NCBI GenBank assembly: GCA_018239765.1
Contig: JAFEGT010000015.1
Span: 4,599-53,556 of the forward strand
DNA from: Verrucomicrobiota bacterium
GTDB taxonomy: Bacteria; Chlamydiota; Chlamydiia; Chlamydiales; FEN-1388
Reading direction: 5' to 3'
Length of the DNA: 48,958 bases
Shown: in pieces, positions 41,559 to 48,958 of the stretch
Position numbering within the stretch: the stretch's first letter is position 1
Layout: the number at the start of each line of letters is the position of its first letter
Made by a program: the position numbers and the translations under genes
The notes under the pieces: generated by a model
The model's database searches: none
What the model was told of the DNA's origin: nothing
The model's input: the letters and a program-made list of their open reading frames with translations, nothing else

Positions 41559-43462
41559 TTAAGCAATCTTAGAGCATTAAGGCCAACGAGGACAGTGCCA
41601 CCCTCGTGGACGATTACAGCAAGCCATAAAGGCAACACACCAGCAAGTGCAGGAATTACCCCGCATATAATCGCAATAAGCGCAATTGTCAAATTTTGAA
41701 TGACTATATGCCGCGTCTGGGACGCCTTTGTAAAAAGCCAGTCCAAAAGCTCGATATTATCGTGCAGCAGGATAACATCGGCAGCCCCTCTTGCCGTTGC
41801 ACTGCCCACCTGACCCATACAGATGCCCACAGTGGCTCTTGCAAGGGCTGGGGCGTCATTTATGCCATCCCCCACCATTGCAAGCCCCTCAGCCTCAGAA
41901 AGGGCCGTGATACGCTGCAGCTTATCCTCAGGTTTTAGCTCTGCCTCAAAGCGATCGAGTCCTATTTCTCGGGCTATAGCCTGTGCACTTTCTCGATGAT
42001 CTCCTGTAAGCATAATAAGCTCGCGGCCCGATTTTTTTAGCGCATCGAGCATGCGCTTAATCCCTGGGCGCGCCTTATCAGAAAAGAACAGAAGGTGCGT
42101 TTTAGAGCCCACCACAAGACATGCCATGATGTTGCCAGCCTTTTTGGCATGTTCAAGTTCCTCTTGAGACAACTTTGTGGAAGGATCTCCAATATAGACA
42201 TACTTACCCTCAATCGTCCCTTCCACGCCATAGCCTGGAATTACCCGAACATCTGACACCGGAAGATATGGCCCCTGATAGCTTTTTACTATAGCCTTTG
42301 CAATGGGGTGTACGGCATTTCGCTCAAGAGATGCTGCAATGGCAAGAAGTTCAGGATCAAGAACGGTGTCGAGTGTAAGCTCACCAAGTGTAAGCGTTCC
42401 CGTTTTATCAAAAGCCACAACCTTGCAGCGCTCAAGCGCATCAAGAACAATACCACCCTTGAGCACAATACCCTTGCGGGCGCAGGCGCCAAGAGCACTT
42501 AAATAGGCAATAGGCACCGCTAAAATAAGCGCACAGGGCGATGCTGTAATAAGAAAGGCAAGAGAGCGATAAATAGAGCCCTCTTTTCCTAAAAAGTCGA
42601 TTCCTAATAAGTAGGGAAAGGAAAGTGCAAAAAACACAAAGAGCGAAATGATGGTAAGGGCGTAGCGCCTCCCAAAGGTATCAAACCAGCGCTCAAGCGC
42701 GGGCTTTGCATTCTGCGCTTCTGTAATAAGCTGTATGATGCGGCTTACTGTTGAGTCCTGGCTGAGTCTTGTCACCTTTACGGTAAGCGAGCCATCCACC
42801 ACATTGGCCCCTGCCGGGATTTCATCTCCCACAATCTTGCGTACTGGCAGGCTTTCACCGGTAAGATGAACTAGGCTCACCTGTGAAGCCCCTTCTATCA
42901 CAACACCATCTAAAGGCACAACTTCCCCAGCACGCACTAGCACCTGAGCATCGAGTGCCACATCTTGAATTGCCCGTTCTCGAAGCTCGCCATCTTCAAG
43001 CACGTAGGCCTTTGCAGGCACGATTTTATGAAGCTGCATAAGGGCATTCTTTGCCTTTAACGAAACAGCATCTTCTATAGCGCCAGAAAGGGCAAAGAGC
43101 ACCAAAAGAAGCGCACCCTCAAACCCAGAGCCCATAAAGATGGCGCTAAATGCCGCGAGGGTCATCAGCACGTCGATATTGCAGTCATGTTTCAGGACAA
43201 TATCTTCAATAGCATTGATAAGGGCTGGCACGCCCACGATAAAATAAACAGCTGTAAGCAAAATTTCAGAAAGCGGACTTGTGACAAAAAAGCTGCATGC
43301 AAGCAAAATACTTGCCACAATAGAGGCTTTTAGAGGGAAGTTATGGCTTATTCGCCTTGCAAATGGGGTAAGAAAGGGGCTTGCGCTCTCTTCTAGGCCC
43401 ATTTCAAAAAAGTCCCTCACCTGAAATTCTTGAGATCTTCTTTTGCCGATAGGTACTTTCAT
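41555..43462 (-). CDS. P1B-4-type heavy-metal-exporting ATPase (CT727-like)
   Basis: The 635-aa inner-membrane pump has the P-type machinery: TGES (201-204), phosphorylated Asp352 in FDKTGTLTLG, the P1B His-Pro pair (HPIAKA, ~385) and MVGDGINDAPALA. The membrane metal motif is SPC (308-310, TASPCALILAVP) rather than CPC, and the last helix has HEGGTVLVGLNALRLL. SPC plus HEGG is the signature of subgroup P1B-4 (CtpD, CoaT, PfeT), which moves Co2+ or Fe2+, sometimes Zn2+. No N-terminal CxxC metal domain is present. The homologue in Chlamydia (CT727) is annotated zntA. It is 4-nt overlapped by both neighbours. Export of iron or cobalt is inferred from the motifs and the VIT-like partner. Confidence 0.9.
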   Translation of the reverse strand: MKVPIGKRRSQEFQVRDFFEMGLEESASPFLTPFARRISHNFPLKASIVASILLACSFFVTSPLSEILLTAVYFIVGVPALINAIEDIVLKHDCNIDVLMTLAAFSAIFMGSGFEGALLLVLFALSGAIEDAVSLKAKNALMQLHKIVPAKAYVLEDGELRERAIQDVALDAQVLVRAGEVVPLDGVVIEGASQVSLVHLTGESLPVRKIVGDEIPAGANVVDGSLTVKVTRLSQDSTVSRIIQLITEAQNAKPALERWFDTFGRRYALTIISLFVFFALSFPYLLGIDFLGKEGSIYRSLAFLITASPCALILAVPIAYLSALGACARKGIVLKGGIVLDALERCKVVAFDKTGTLTLGELTLDTVLDPELLAIAASLERNAVHPIAKAIVKSYQGPYLPVSDVRVIPGYGVEGTIEGKYVYIGDPSTKLSQEELEHAKKAGNIMACLVVGSKTHLLFFSDKARPGIKRMLDALKKSGRELIMLTGDHRESAQAIAREIGLDRFEAELKPEDKLQRITALSEAEGLAMVGDGINDAPALARATVGICMGQVGSATARGAADVILLHDNIELLDWLFTKASQTRHIVIQNLTIALIAIICGVIPALAGVLPLWLAVIVHEGGTVLVGLNALRLLK

Positions 43463-44172
43463 AGTGCTCGCATAGTAAAGTAGGCAACAAGGTAGCTAAA
43501 GAGGCCTATGCCAATATTCCAGACCATTGCTGGGATGATTTTGTTATGCTCACGATGTGCCGTGAGGTAGGAGCTGAGGCAAAAAAGAAGTACTGCAGAT
43601 GTTAAAAAGAGCACCTCTCCGCCAAGTGTTGCCAAAAGAAGTGTAACTGCAGCGACAAGAGCACCGGCGGCAGCACCAAATCCCTGCATGAGCGGATGTT
43701 CATTTTCTTCAAGGCGAAAGCCCATCTCTTCTTCAAGCATAACCCTAAGAGCTCTATCGCCATCTGCCATCAAAACATCTACAGCATCATCTAGCAACTT
43801 TCCCTGAAAGCCTTTAGCTTGATAGAGAGCCTTGAGCTCCTCTTTTTCTTGAGCTCGATTGTGTTCGATTTCATTGCGCTCTTCATCCATAACGCGGTGA
43901 AGCCGCTCAAGGCGCGACCAAGCAAGCCATGCGGCTCTACCCATCTTCCAAAAGATAAAGGCAGCGCTAAAGGCAAAGAGCGCTTTGATATCGTGCGGCA
44001 TAAAGAGTGAAAGAAGCACAAGTGCAAGTGTCGTCTCGCGGCATGCATCTGTAGCTGCAAAAAGATAGCCTGGAGTTTCTGCTCCATGAATCTCTGCCGA
44101 TGCTATTTTACCAACTGCCTGCACCTCTACCATATGCTGTAGGGCGTCTTTTCCTTTAAAATGGTCATCCAT
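43459..44172 (-). CDS. VIT/CCC1-like membrane protein (CT728-like)
   Basis: The 237-aa membrane protein has about five hydrophobic helices: two near residues 46-85, then GFGAAAGALVAAVTLLLA, VLFLTSAVLLFCLSSYL and VWNIGIGLFSYLVAYF. Between helices 2 and 3 lies a charged helical part (EEERNEIE-like start, EKEELKALYQAKGFQG, then DRALRVMLEEEMGF) that resembles the metal-binding domain of vacuolar iron transporter (VIT1/CCC1) proteins. It occupies the position of CT728 next to CT727 in C. trachomatis. Start is ATG after AAAAGGACAC; the stop overlaps the ATPase start by 4 nt. The N-terminal part is more diverged than typical VIT proteins, so iron or manganese transport is an inference. Confidence 0.65.
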   Translation of the reverse strand: MDDHFKGKDALQHMVEVQAVGKIASAEIHGAETPGYLFAATDACRETTLALVLLSLFMPHDIKALFAFSAAFIFWKMGRAAWLAWSRLERLHRVMDEERNEIEHNRAQEKEELKALYQAKGFQGKLLDDAVDVLMADGDRALRVMLEEEMGFRLEENEHPLMQGFGAAAGALVAAVTLLLATLGGEVLFLTSAVLLFCLSSYLTAHREHNKIIPAMVWNIGIGLFSYLVAYFTMRAL

Positions 44173-44204
44173 ACGTGTCCTTTTGCACCCGTGCCCGAGT
44201 TAAG

Positions 44205-44306
44205 ATTTTAAACGCAGAGTCGCGATGAAATAAAAAGACGCAGCGAAAAAACAATAAAAATTACTCATTGCGCCTTTCTGAGTCTCTGCGTCTTCGCGTT
44301 TAAATA
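44205..44306. repeat. Imperfect long inverted repeat between mnmH and the VIT-like gene
   Basis: The arms contain TTAAACGCAGAGTCGCGATG (from 44208) and, inverted, GAGTCTCTGCGTCTTCGCGT followed by TTAAA (44280-44304), about 60 nt apart. The word TTAAACGCAGAG also starts the big arm of the element near 39.63 kb, so the two are related. It fills the gap between two minus-strand operons and may end the serS-mnmH transcript. Confidence 0.6.
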
Positions 44307-44308
44307 TG

Positions 44309-45208
44309 TTAATCCGGCGTGAACTCATTGTATATCGGCCCTTGATGTTTTGAAAGAGCAAAATCGTAGGCCTTATCATAATAGGTCAAAAGAAGATCTA
44401 TTGCCTCGTCGAGCGCACCCTGTTCGATATGGGCTACTATTGGCTTTATGTTCAGCCGTCTTGCAAGTTTTTGTGTGGCGCTTATAAGCTCAAGAGTAGG
44501 AATTTTGCTGTAGGTATCACGAATGCGTTTTATACGCTCTTCTTTTGGCACATGAAGAAAATAGAGAGGCGCTTGCCTCATCGCCTCATAAAAAGGGGTA
44601 GGAATCTGACAGTGGCCTATAAGTCGGCTTTCATCTTCAACCCAAATTGGCAAATCGCGATTTGCTTGCGAAAGAGCATGTGCGATGTCGTTTTCAAACT
44701 GCTCGTTTGATGGCTGTTTACCCAGCTCACCATAGACGCTTCCACGATGGTGTGCAAGTGCTTCAAGATCTATTGTTTGCGCCTGTTGTGTGTGTAAATA
44801 GTCAGTTTTACCAGCGCCGGTGTAGCCACCAATGAGTTTTAGAGTATATGGCCCTTGAAGCTGCTTTAAAACCTCTCTTCGATAGGCTTTATAGCCACCC
44901 TTCATCTGATCACATACGATGCCAACATAGCCCAAAAACTGACAAACAAACCCTGAGCGCATCCCACCTCGCCAGCAGTATACCGTTGCTCGTTTCTCTC
45001 CATTAAGGTGAGCTTCTGCCCCCGCCAAATAGTCGGCAAGTTTTGGCCCCAAAATTTTGATACCGAGACGAACAGCAACCAGTTGGCCTTCTCGCTTATA
45101 GGTTGTGCCGATAAGAGCACGCTCTTCGTCAGAAAAGAGCGGAAGAGAAATAGCCCCAGGAATATGCGCATGGGTATATTCCTTAGGGCTTCTGACATCA
45201 AAGATCAT
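44309..45208 (-). CDS. mnmH: tRNA 2-selenouridine synthase (MnmH/SelU)
   Basis: The 299-aa enzyme replaces sulfur by selenium in 2-thiouridine at the wobble base of certain tRNAs, by way of a geranylated intermediate. An N-terminal rhodanese domain (FDVRSPKEYTHAHIPGAISL) carries the active Cys in YCWRGGMRSG. A P-loop domain follows with GGYTGAGKTDYL, then IDLEALAHHRGSVYG, a strong MnmH signature. It is shorter than the ~360-aa E. coli YbbB, mainly at the C-terminus and by a few N-terminal residues. The ATG overlaps the serS stop by 4 nt, so the two tRNA genes are coupled. Without a visible selenophosphate synthase here, selenation remains to be confirmed. Confidence 0.88.
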   Translation of the reverse strand: MIFDVRSPKEYTHAHIPGAISLPLFSDEERALIGTTYKREGQLVAVRLGIKILGPKLADYLAGAEAHLNGEKRATVYCWRGGMRSGFVCQFLGYVGIVCDQMKGGYKAYRREVLKQLQGPYTLKLIGGYTGAGKTDYLHTQQAQTIDLEALAHHRGSVYGELGKQPSNEQFENDIAHALSQANRDLPIWVEDESRLIGHCQIPTPFYEAMRQAPLYFLHVPKEERIKRIRDTYSKIPTLELISATQKLARRLNIKPIVAHIEQGALDEAIDLLLTYYDKAYDFALSKHQGPIYNEFTPD

Positions 45209-46476
45209 GTGAGTCTTTCGAGTCCGCCAAGGTATGGTCTCAGGGCCTTTGGAATAATCACACTGCCATCTGGCTGCTGATTATTTTCCAAAATTGCCAC
45301 TAAAAGACGCGATGTTGCAAGACCTGATCCATTAAGTGTATGGACAAGTTCTGGCTTTTCGCCCTTTTTGCGGTAGCGTATTTGACCACGTCGTGACTGA
45401 TAGTCGGTGCAGTTTGAAATTGATGACACTTCGTAGTAGCGATTTTGTCCTGGAAGCCACACTTCAACGTCAATTGTGCGGCTTGAAGCAAAGGACATAT
45501 CGCCCGTTACAAGCAGCATGCTTCGGTAGTGAAGTTCAAGACCTTCCAAAATTCGTTCTGCACGCCCTACCATCTCTTCAAACAGCTTTGGGCTATCCTC
45601 TGGGGTCGAAAAGGCAAACATTTCAACTTTGTTAAACTGGTGCATGCGGATGAGGCCACGCTCAGTTGAGCCTGCAGCGCCGGCTTCTCGTCTAAAACAG
45701 GGTGTGTAGGCGATGTAGCGAAGAGGCAGTGACTCTTCAGGGATAATTTCATCAAGATGCATGCCATTAAGCGCAACTTCTGCTGTAGGTATGAGGTAGA
45801 GAGGATGTTCCTCTTCAGCTATTTTATACTGCTGATTCTCAAACTTTGGAAGCTGGCCTGCGCTGTAGAGCCCTTCGCGCTTTACGGCAATCGGCGGCAT
45901 AATCTGCTGCCAGCCATCTTTTACGTGAAAATCGATCATGTAGTTTAAAAGCGCCCATTCAAGCCGTGCGCCATTACCACAGTAGATCGGCCAGCCAGAT
46001 CCTGTAAGTTTTGCACCACGCTCAAAGTCAAAGAGTTTTAGCTTCTCATTAAGCTCTACGTGGTTTTTGAAGGCAAAACCAAACTCTGGCTTTTTACCCC
46101 ACGACTTTACTTCTACGTTTTCTTTAGGATCTAACGCTACCTTTACATCGTCCATAGGCAGGTTTGGAAGGCGTGCGATGAGATCTGTGTATTTGGCTTC
46201 TAAATCTGTAAGGTCACGATCGAGAGCATGTATTTCATCAGAGTGCTGAGAGACCTCTGCCATGAGCGCATCGGCATTTTCGCCCTTACGTTTGAGCTGG
46301 CCAATAGCATCTGAGGCTGCATTACGCGAAGCCTTAAGCTGCTCTACGCGTGTCTTTTTTTCGCGAATCAGCACATCCAGATCAAGAATAGGCGAAATTT
46401 CAGCATCTGGCACTTTGCTTTTGAGTTTTTTTGCCACCTCTTCAGGGGCTTTGCGGATCATTTTGATATCCAACAT
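45205..46476 (-). CDS. serS: Seryl-tRNA synthetase
   Basis: The 423-aa class II synthetase charges tRNA-Ser (and tRNA-Sec if present). The N-terminal coiled-coil arm (residues ~28-105, KKTRVEQLKASRNAASDAIG) binds the long variable arm of the tRNA. Motif 2 is PCFRREAGAAGSTERGLIR followed by HQFNKVEMF, and motif 3 is LNGSGLATSRLLVAILEN. The Ser-binding TAEV segment (IPTAEVALNGMH) is present. Length and N-terminus (MLDIKMIRKAPEEVAKKL) are normal. It heads a minus-strand run whose partners match CT729-CT727 of Chlamydia, with mnmH inserted. Confidence 0.98.
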   Translation of the reverse strand: MLDIKMIRKAPEEVAKKLKSKVPDAEISPILDLDVLIREKKTRVEQLKASRNAASDAIGQLKRKGENADALMAEVSQHSDEIHALDRDLTDLEAKYTDLIARLPNLPMDDVKVALDPKENVEVKSWGKKPEFGFAFKNHVELNEKLKLFDFERGAKLTGSGWPIYCGNGARLEWALLNYMIDFHVKDGWQQIMPPIAVKREGLYSAGQLPKFENQQYKIAEEEHPLYLIPTAEVALNGMHLDEIIPEESLPLRYIAYTPCFRREAGAAGSTERGLIRMHQFNKVEMFAFSTPEDSPKLFEEMVGRAERILEGLELHYRSMLLVTGDMSFASSRTIDVEVWLPGQNRYYEVSSISNCTDYQSRRGQIRYRKKGEKPELVHTLNGSGLATSRLLVAILENNQQPDGSVIIPKALRPYLGGLERLT

Positions 46477-46544
46477 CTGTATAAATCTCCGGTTAAGCTC
46501 AATAAGATACCAAAAAATACCACTTTTTATGTAACAATATTGGT

Positions 46545-47891
46545 ATGACGATGATAACGAAACCTTTGAAACGGCGCAAAACGCCCGCTCGCCCTGAAAA
46601 ACTCACTGTTGGGCAGTACCTGCTCAAGAGACTCTCCTTCTTTGGCCTTACCCATTTTTTTGCGACTCCCCATGCAAACCTTGAAGCACTCCAGCGCACC
46701 ATAGAGAGTGATTCAAAAATCACCTTGGTTTCAAACCCCTCTATTGAATCGTGCGGTGAAATGGCCGATGGGTATGCAAAAGCTCGCGGCATTTCAGCTA
46801 TTGCCCTCTATGACCAGAACGCTAAAGCTTTAGACATACTTATGAGGGCATTTCAAGAGTCAGTACCGCAAGTCATTATTTTTGGCAGTAGTGAAGTGAA
46901 TGCACTCGAAAAACTCTTTCGAAACTTTAGTGTAAGCTGGACCGAGCTGTCAGATCCATCCCTTGCTGCAAAAAAGATTGACCGCGTGCTCGATTACTGC
47001 CTCTTTTTTAAAAAACCTGTTTGTATTGAGCTACCCCAAGTGGTTGTTGACTGCTACATCCCACAGCATGTCTATAACCCCATGGAATTTGGTGTATCAG
47101 ATCCTGACACGCTCGATGAGCTCCTTTTAGAGCTCGAAGCACTTTTTAACAAAGCAAAACATCCCCTTATACACCTTGAGCGCGACGTTGTTGCTCATAA
47201 GGCAGAATCGATACTGCTGCACTTTGCCGAACGCTGGGCGATTCCGATAACAAGCTCCCACACTGCTAAAACTTTTTTACTAGAATCACACCCGCACTAC
47301 TGCGGCAACATCACTGAAGAGCTTGTAGCAAGGGCAGACCTTGTGCTTGTTGTGGGAAAAGAGCACATCCCCCTTCATCATAAGGGGTCTAACATACTTA
47401 TCGGCACTCAAGAGGTGGTGATTAATGACAGAAGCTATCCACACCTGCTTCTAAAAGAGGTGCTCTTGGCGCTCTGCTCGTTAGAGCCCCATAAAAAACA
47501 TAAGCTCTGGCAGGCAGGAAGCCCCTCAGAGTCGCTGTTAGAAGATGTGGTGCTTATTGCGCGTGATAAAGAGCTTTTGGATGATATCTCGCCCTATTTT
47601 TCTGGCGACGTGCTTTTATCAGAAACGGCAAGCCCGCACTATAGCTTAGCTGCCGCTATTGGCGCCATCAAAGCATGGCCGCGAAAGCGCCCCATAGCCA
47701 TTCTTGACGAAAGCGACCTACGAGCAAGCCTAAGCGAGCTCTACATCGCCCACGAAGAGTGCCTCCCCATCCTTATTTGCGTTGCCGGCAATGGCAGCTG
47801 GGTAAAAGGCATCTTTCCTGATATCCCAGTCTACCGCCGCCGCATCCCCGACACACTCCCCTACGAACTCGTTGTCGTTTCTTTGGGTTAG
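46545..47891 (+). CDS. Degenerate thiamine-diphosphate-enzyme-like protein
   Basis: The 448-aa protein follows the pyruvate/indolepyruvate decarboxylase layout. TVGQYLLKRLSFFGLTHFFA begins the PYR domain, NPSIESCGEMADGYAKARG holds the region of the catalytic Glu, and a central Rossmann-like domain follows (CGNITEELVARADLVLVVGK). The C-terminal PP domain is cut short: AILDESDLRASLSELYIAHE stands where GDGSxQMxxxEL is expected, and the Asn pair is only VAGNGS. Counting back from ADGY, the catalytic Glu position (67) is Ile, with a Glu one step later. It is ~100 aa shorter than active members. It is probably not a standard decarboxylase and may be a regulatory or repurposed relative. The reading frame is intact, which argues against a fresh pseudogene. 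Confidence 0.7.
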   Translation: MTMITKPLKRRKTPARPEKLTVGQYLLKRLSFFGLTHFFATPHANLEALQRTIESDSKITLVSNPSIESCGEMADGYAKARGISAIALYDQNAKALDILMRAFQESVPQVIIFGSSEVNALEKLFRNFSVSWTELSDPSLAAKKIDRVLDYCLFFKKPVCIELPQVVVDCYIPQHVYNPMEFGVSDPDTLDELLLELEALFNKAKHPLIHLERDVVAHKAESILLHFAERWAIPITSSHTAKTFLLESHPHYCGNITEELVARADLVLVVGKEHIPLHHKGSNILIGTQEVVINDRSYPHLLLKEVLLALCSLEPHKKHKLWQAGSPSESLLEDVVLIARDKELLDDISPYFSGDVLLSETASPHYSLAAAIGAIKAWPRKRPIAILDESDLRASLSELYIAHEECLPILICVAGNGSWVKGIFPDIPVYRRRIPDTLPYELVVVSLG

Positions 47892-48040
47892 CACATGGCT
47901 GCAAGGTCACTAATACAAATTTGAATTATTATCAGTTTTTTGGGACCAGCCCAATCAATCGACCCCACCAACCTATAACACTTTCCCAGTTGATAGTTTA
48001 TGCCAACTCATGTAACAGGAAAAAAAATCAAGGAGCCCTT

Positions 48041-48958
48041 ATGTTAGACCTGTGCTGCTTACTCCTAACAAGTTTTGCCCCCATTCCCGAACAGATAACC
48101 ACCCCAAGTAAGGTAGAAACAAGCGTTGGAACACTTGAATTTACAGATGGCGTGGCAACAAAGGAAACAGTAGAAAAAGTCTATAACACCCTTGACTTTC
48201 AACGAGCTGTTGATAGCTACCTTAACGGCATAAGCGGCGTATCGATCTATAGCGCAGTTGAAGGCATGAGAGCAGCAGGAGTTGAAGACAATTCAGTGCT
48301 GATTTTTTCAGGGTTGATGGATGCTCATTCCCTTTTTCTTACAGCAAACGCCGACACCGTCTACTTTATCAGCAACATCAACCTTAAAGATGGACCTATG
48401 GTCATCGAAACACCTCCAGACACACTAGGCATTTTTGATGACTTATGGTTTCGCTGGATACTCGATTTTGGCACACCAGGCCCCGATAGAGGTAAAGGCG
48501 GCAAGTACCTGCTCATTCCCCCAGGATATAAGGGTCAAATCCCAGATAGTGGCTATTTTGTTGGGCATGCAAAAACAGACTCTGCAGTACTTCTTGGAAG
48601 GGCGTTTCTCGAAAACAATAACCCAAAACCTGCCGTAGATGGAATCAAACAGCACCTTAAAATCTACCCATATGTTGATGGCAGCTTTGGCACAAGTGTT
48701 GCTGATTTCTTGATGGGTAAAGCTCCTCTTGCTGCACTAGGCTCTTCACAACCTCCTAAATTTGTCGAAGGCACTGGCCTCAGCATGAACACCATACCTC
48801 CCAACAACTACTCCTACTACGAAATGCTCAACAAACTGGTTCAGGAGCAGCCCGCAGAGGCCCTTGATCCAGAAATCGCCGGCCAATTTGCCGCTATAGG
48901 CATTGTTAAAGGAAAGCCTTTTCAACCTGATGCTCGCATGAAAAAGATTTTGGAAGAT
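48041..48958 (+). CDS. DUF1254-family protein (3' end outside the window)
   Basis: The frame opens at ATG after AAGGAG and stays open for 306 codons to the window edge. After a short hydrophobic start (LDLCCLLLTSFAP, possibly a weak signal sequence) the DUF1254 pattern appears: FTDG-like ATKETVEKVYNTLDFQRAV, then LTANADTVYFISNINLKDGP and the family segment KYLLIPPGYKGQIPDSGYF. Near the edge GIVKGKPFQPDARMKKIL is a strong family signature. A C-terminal DUF1214 domain would be expected beyond. The family is widespread in environmental bacteria and often exported; no reaction is established. Confidence 0.82.
   Translation, partial: MLDLCCLLLTSFAPIPEQITTPSKVETSVGTLEFTDGVATKETVEKVYNTLDFQRAVDSYLNGISGVSIYSAVEGMRAAGVEDNSVLIFSGLMDAHSLFLTANADTVYFISNINLKDGPMVIETPPDTLGIFDDLWFRWILDFGTPGPDRGKGGKYLLIPPGYKGQIPDSGYFVGHAKTDSAVLLGRAFLENNNPKPAVDGIKQHLKIYPYVDGSFGTSVADFLMGKAPLAALGSSQPPKFVEGTGLSMNTIPPNNYSYYEMLNKLVQEQPAEALDPEIAGQFAAIGIVKGKPFQPDARMKKILED

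Noticed and set aside
3566-44306. CRISPR array hypothesis for the repetitive gaps
   Set aside because: No gap has three or more equal repeats with regular unique spacers, and no cas genes are present.
1-48958. tRNA, rRNA or riboswitch genes
   Set aside because: No cloverleaf-like or rRNA-like stretch was recognised in the gaps on reading both strands; a covariance search could still find small RNAs.

Overview
The window reads as chromosome of an environmental (amoeba- or protist-associated) member of the Chlamydiota outside the Chlamydiaceae. Four things support this. The heat-shock operon has the chlamydial order hrcA-grpE-dnaK. A serS / VIT-like / P-type ATPase block matches the Chlamydia trachomatis neighbourhood CT729-CT728-CT727. 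A SWIM-SNF2 helicase has the size of CT708. A run of secreted-looking genes ends in three paralogues resembling the DUF582 effectors (CT619-CT621, CT711-CT712). A SET-domain protein, an LRR protein and a bilobed-hydrophobic Inc-like protein fit a host-dependent lifestyle. Genus cannot be decided from the sequence alone. These assignments come from motif and synteny recall; no search was run.

Layout. 0.1-8.2 kb: minus-strand SNF2 helicase, alanine dehydrogenase and SMC. 8.2-10.1 kb: a plus-strand secreted S46 dipeptidyl-peptidase. 10.1-11.8 kb: a two-gene HipA-type toxin-antitoxin module (HipT-like kinase plus a HipS-like/HTH fusion) with a strong promoter and three evenly spaced 20-bp operator-like repeats. 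11.9-15.2 kb: LRR protein, FAD monooxygenase and a Cys-cluster (YkgJ-type) protein. 15.2-18.9 kb: dnaK, grpE, hrcA with a CIRCE element. 19.3-22.0 kb: an EmrA/EmrB-type efflux pair. 22.0-24.9 kb: a secreted Asp-box protein and a SET-domain protein, converging. 24.9-27.5 kb: a large NAD-type glutamate dehydrogenase. 27.8-39.5 kb: a six-gene island of Ala/Gln/Asn/Thr-rich proteins, probably type III secretion substrates. 40-46.5 kb: Inc-like protein, alpha/beta hydrolase, P1B-4-type metal ATPase, VIT-like protein, tRNA 2-selenouridine synthase and seryl-tRNA synthetase, all on the minus strand. 46.5 kb to the end: a thiamine-diphosphate-enzyme-like protein with eroded catalytic motifs, then a DUF1254 protein cut by the window edge.

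How the parts work together. Alanine and glutamate dehydrogenases suggest use of host amino acids as carbon and nitrogen sources, with the S46 peptidase possibly supplying dipeptides. The VIT-like protein, the P1B-4 ATPase and the hydrolase are coupled by 4-nt stop/start overlaps and look like a metal (perhaps iron) detoxification operon. The 27.8-39.5 kb island is the main host-interaction locus; its gene content recalls an expanded CT619-CT623 region.

A second layer lies between genes. At least seven gaps hold long inverted repeats or related repeat copies, unalike in sequence but mostly alike in build (arms of short, roughly 9-nt words). The most elaborate lies at 39.56-39.96 kb, where two nested inverted repeats enclose four near-perfect hairpins.
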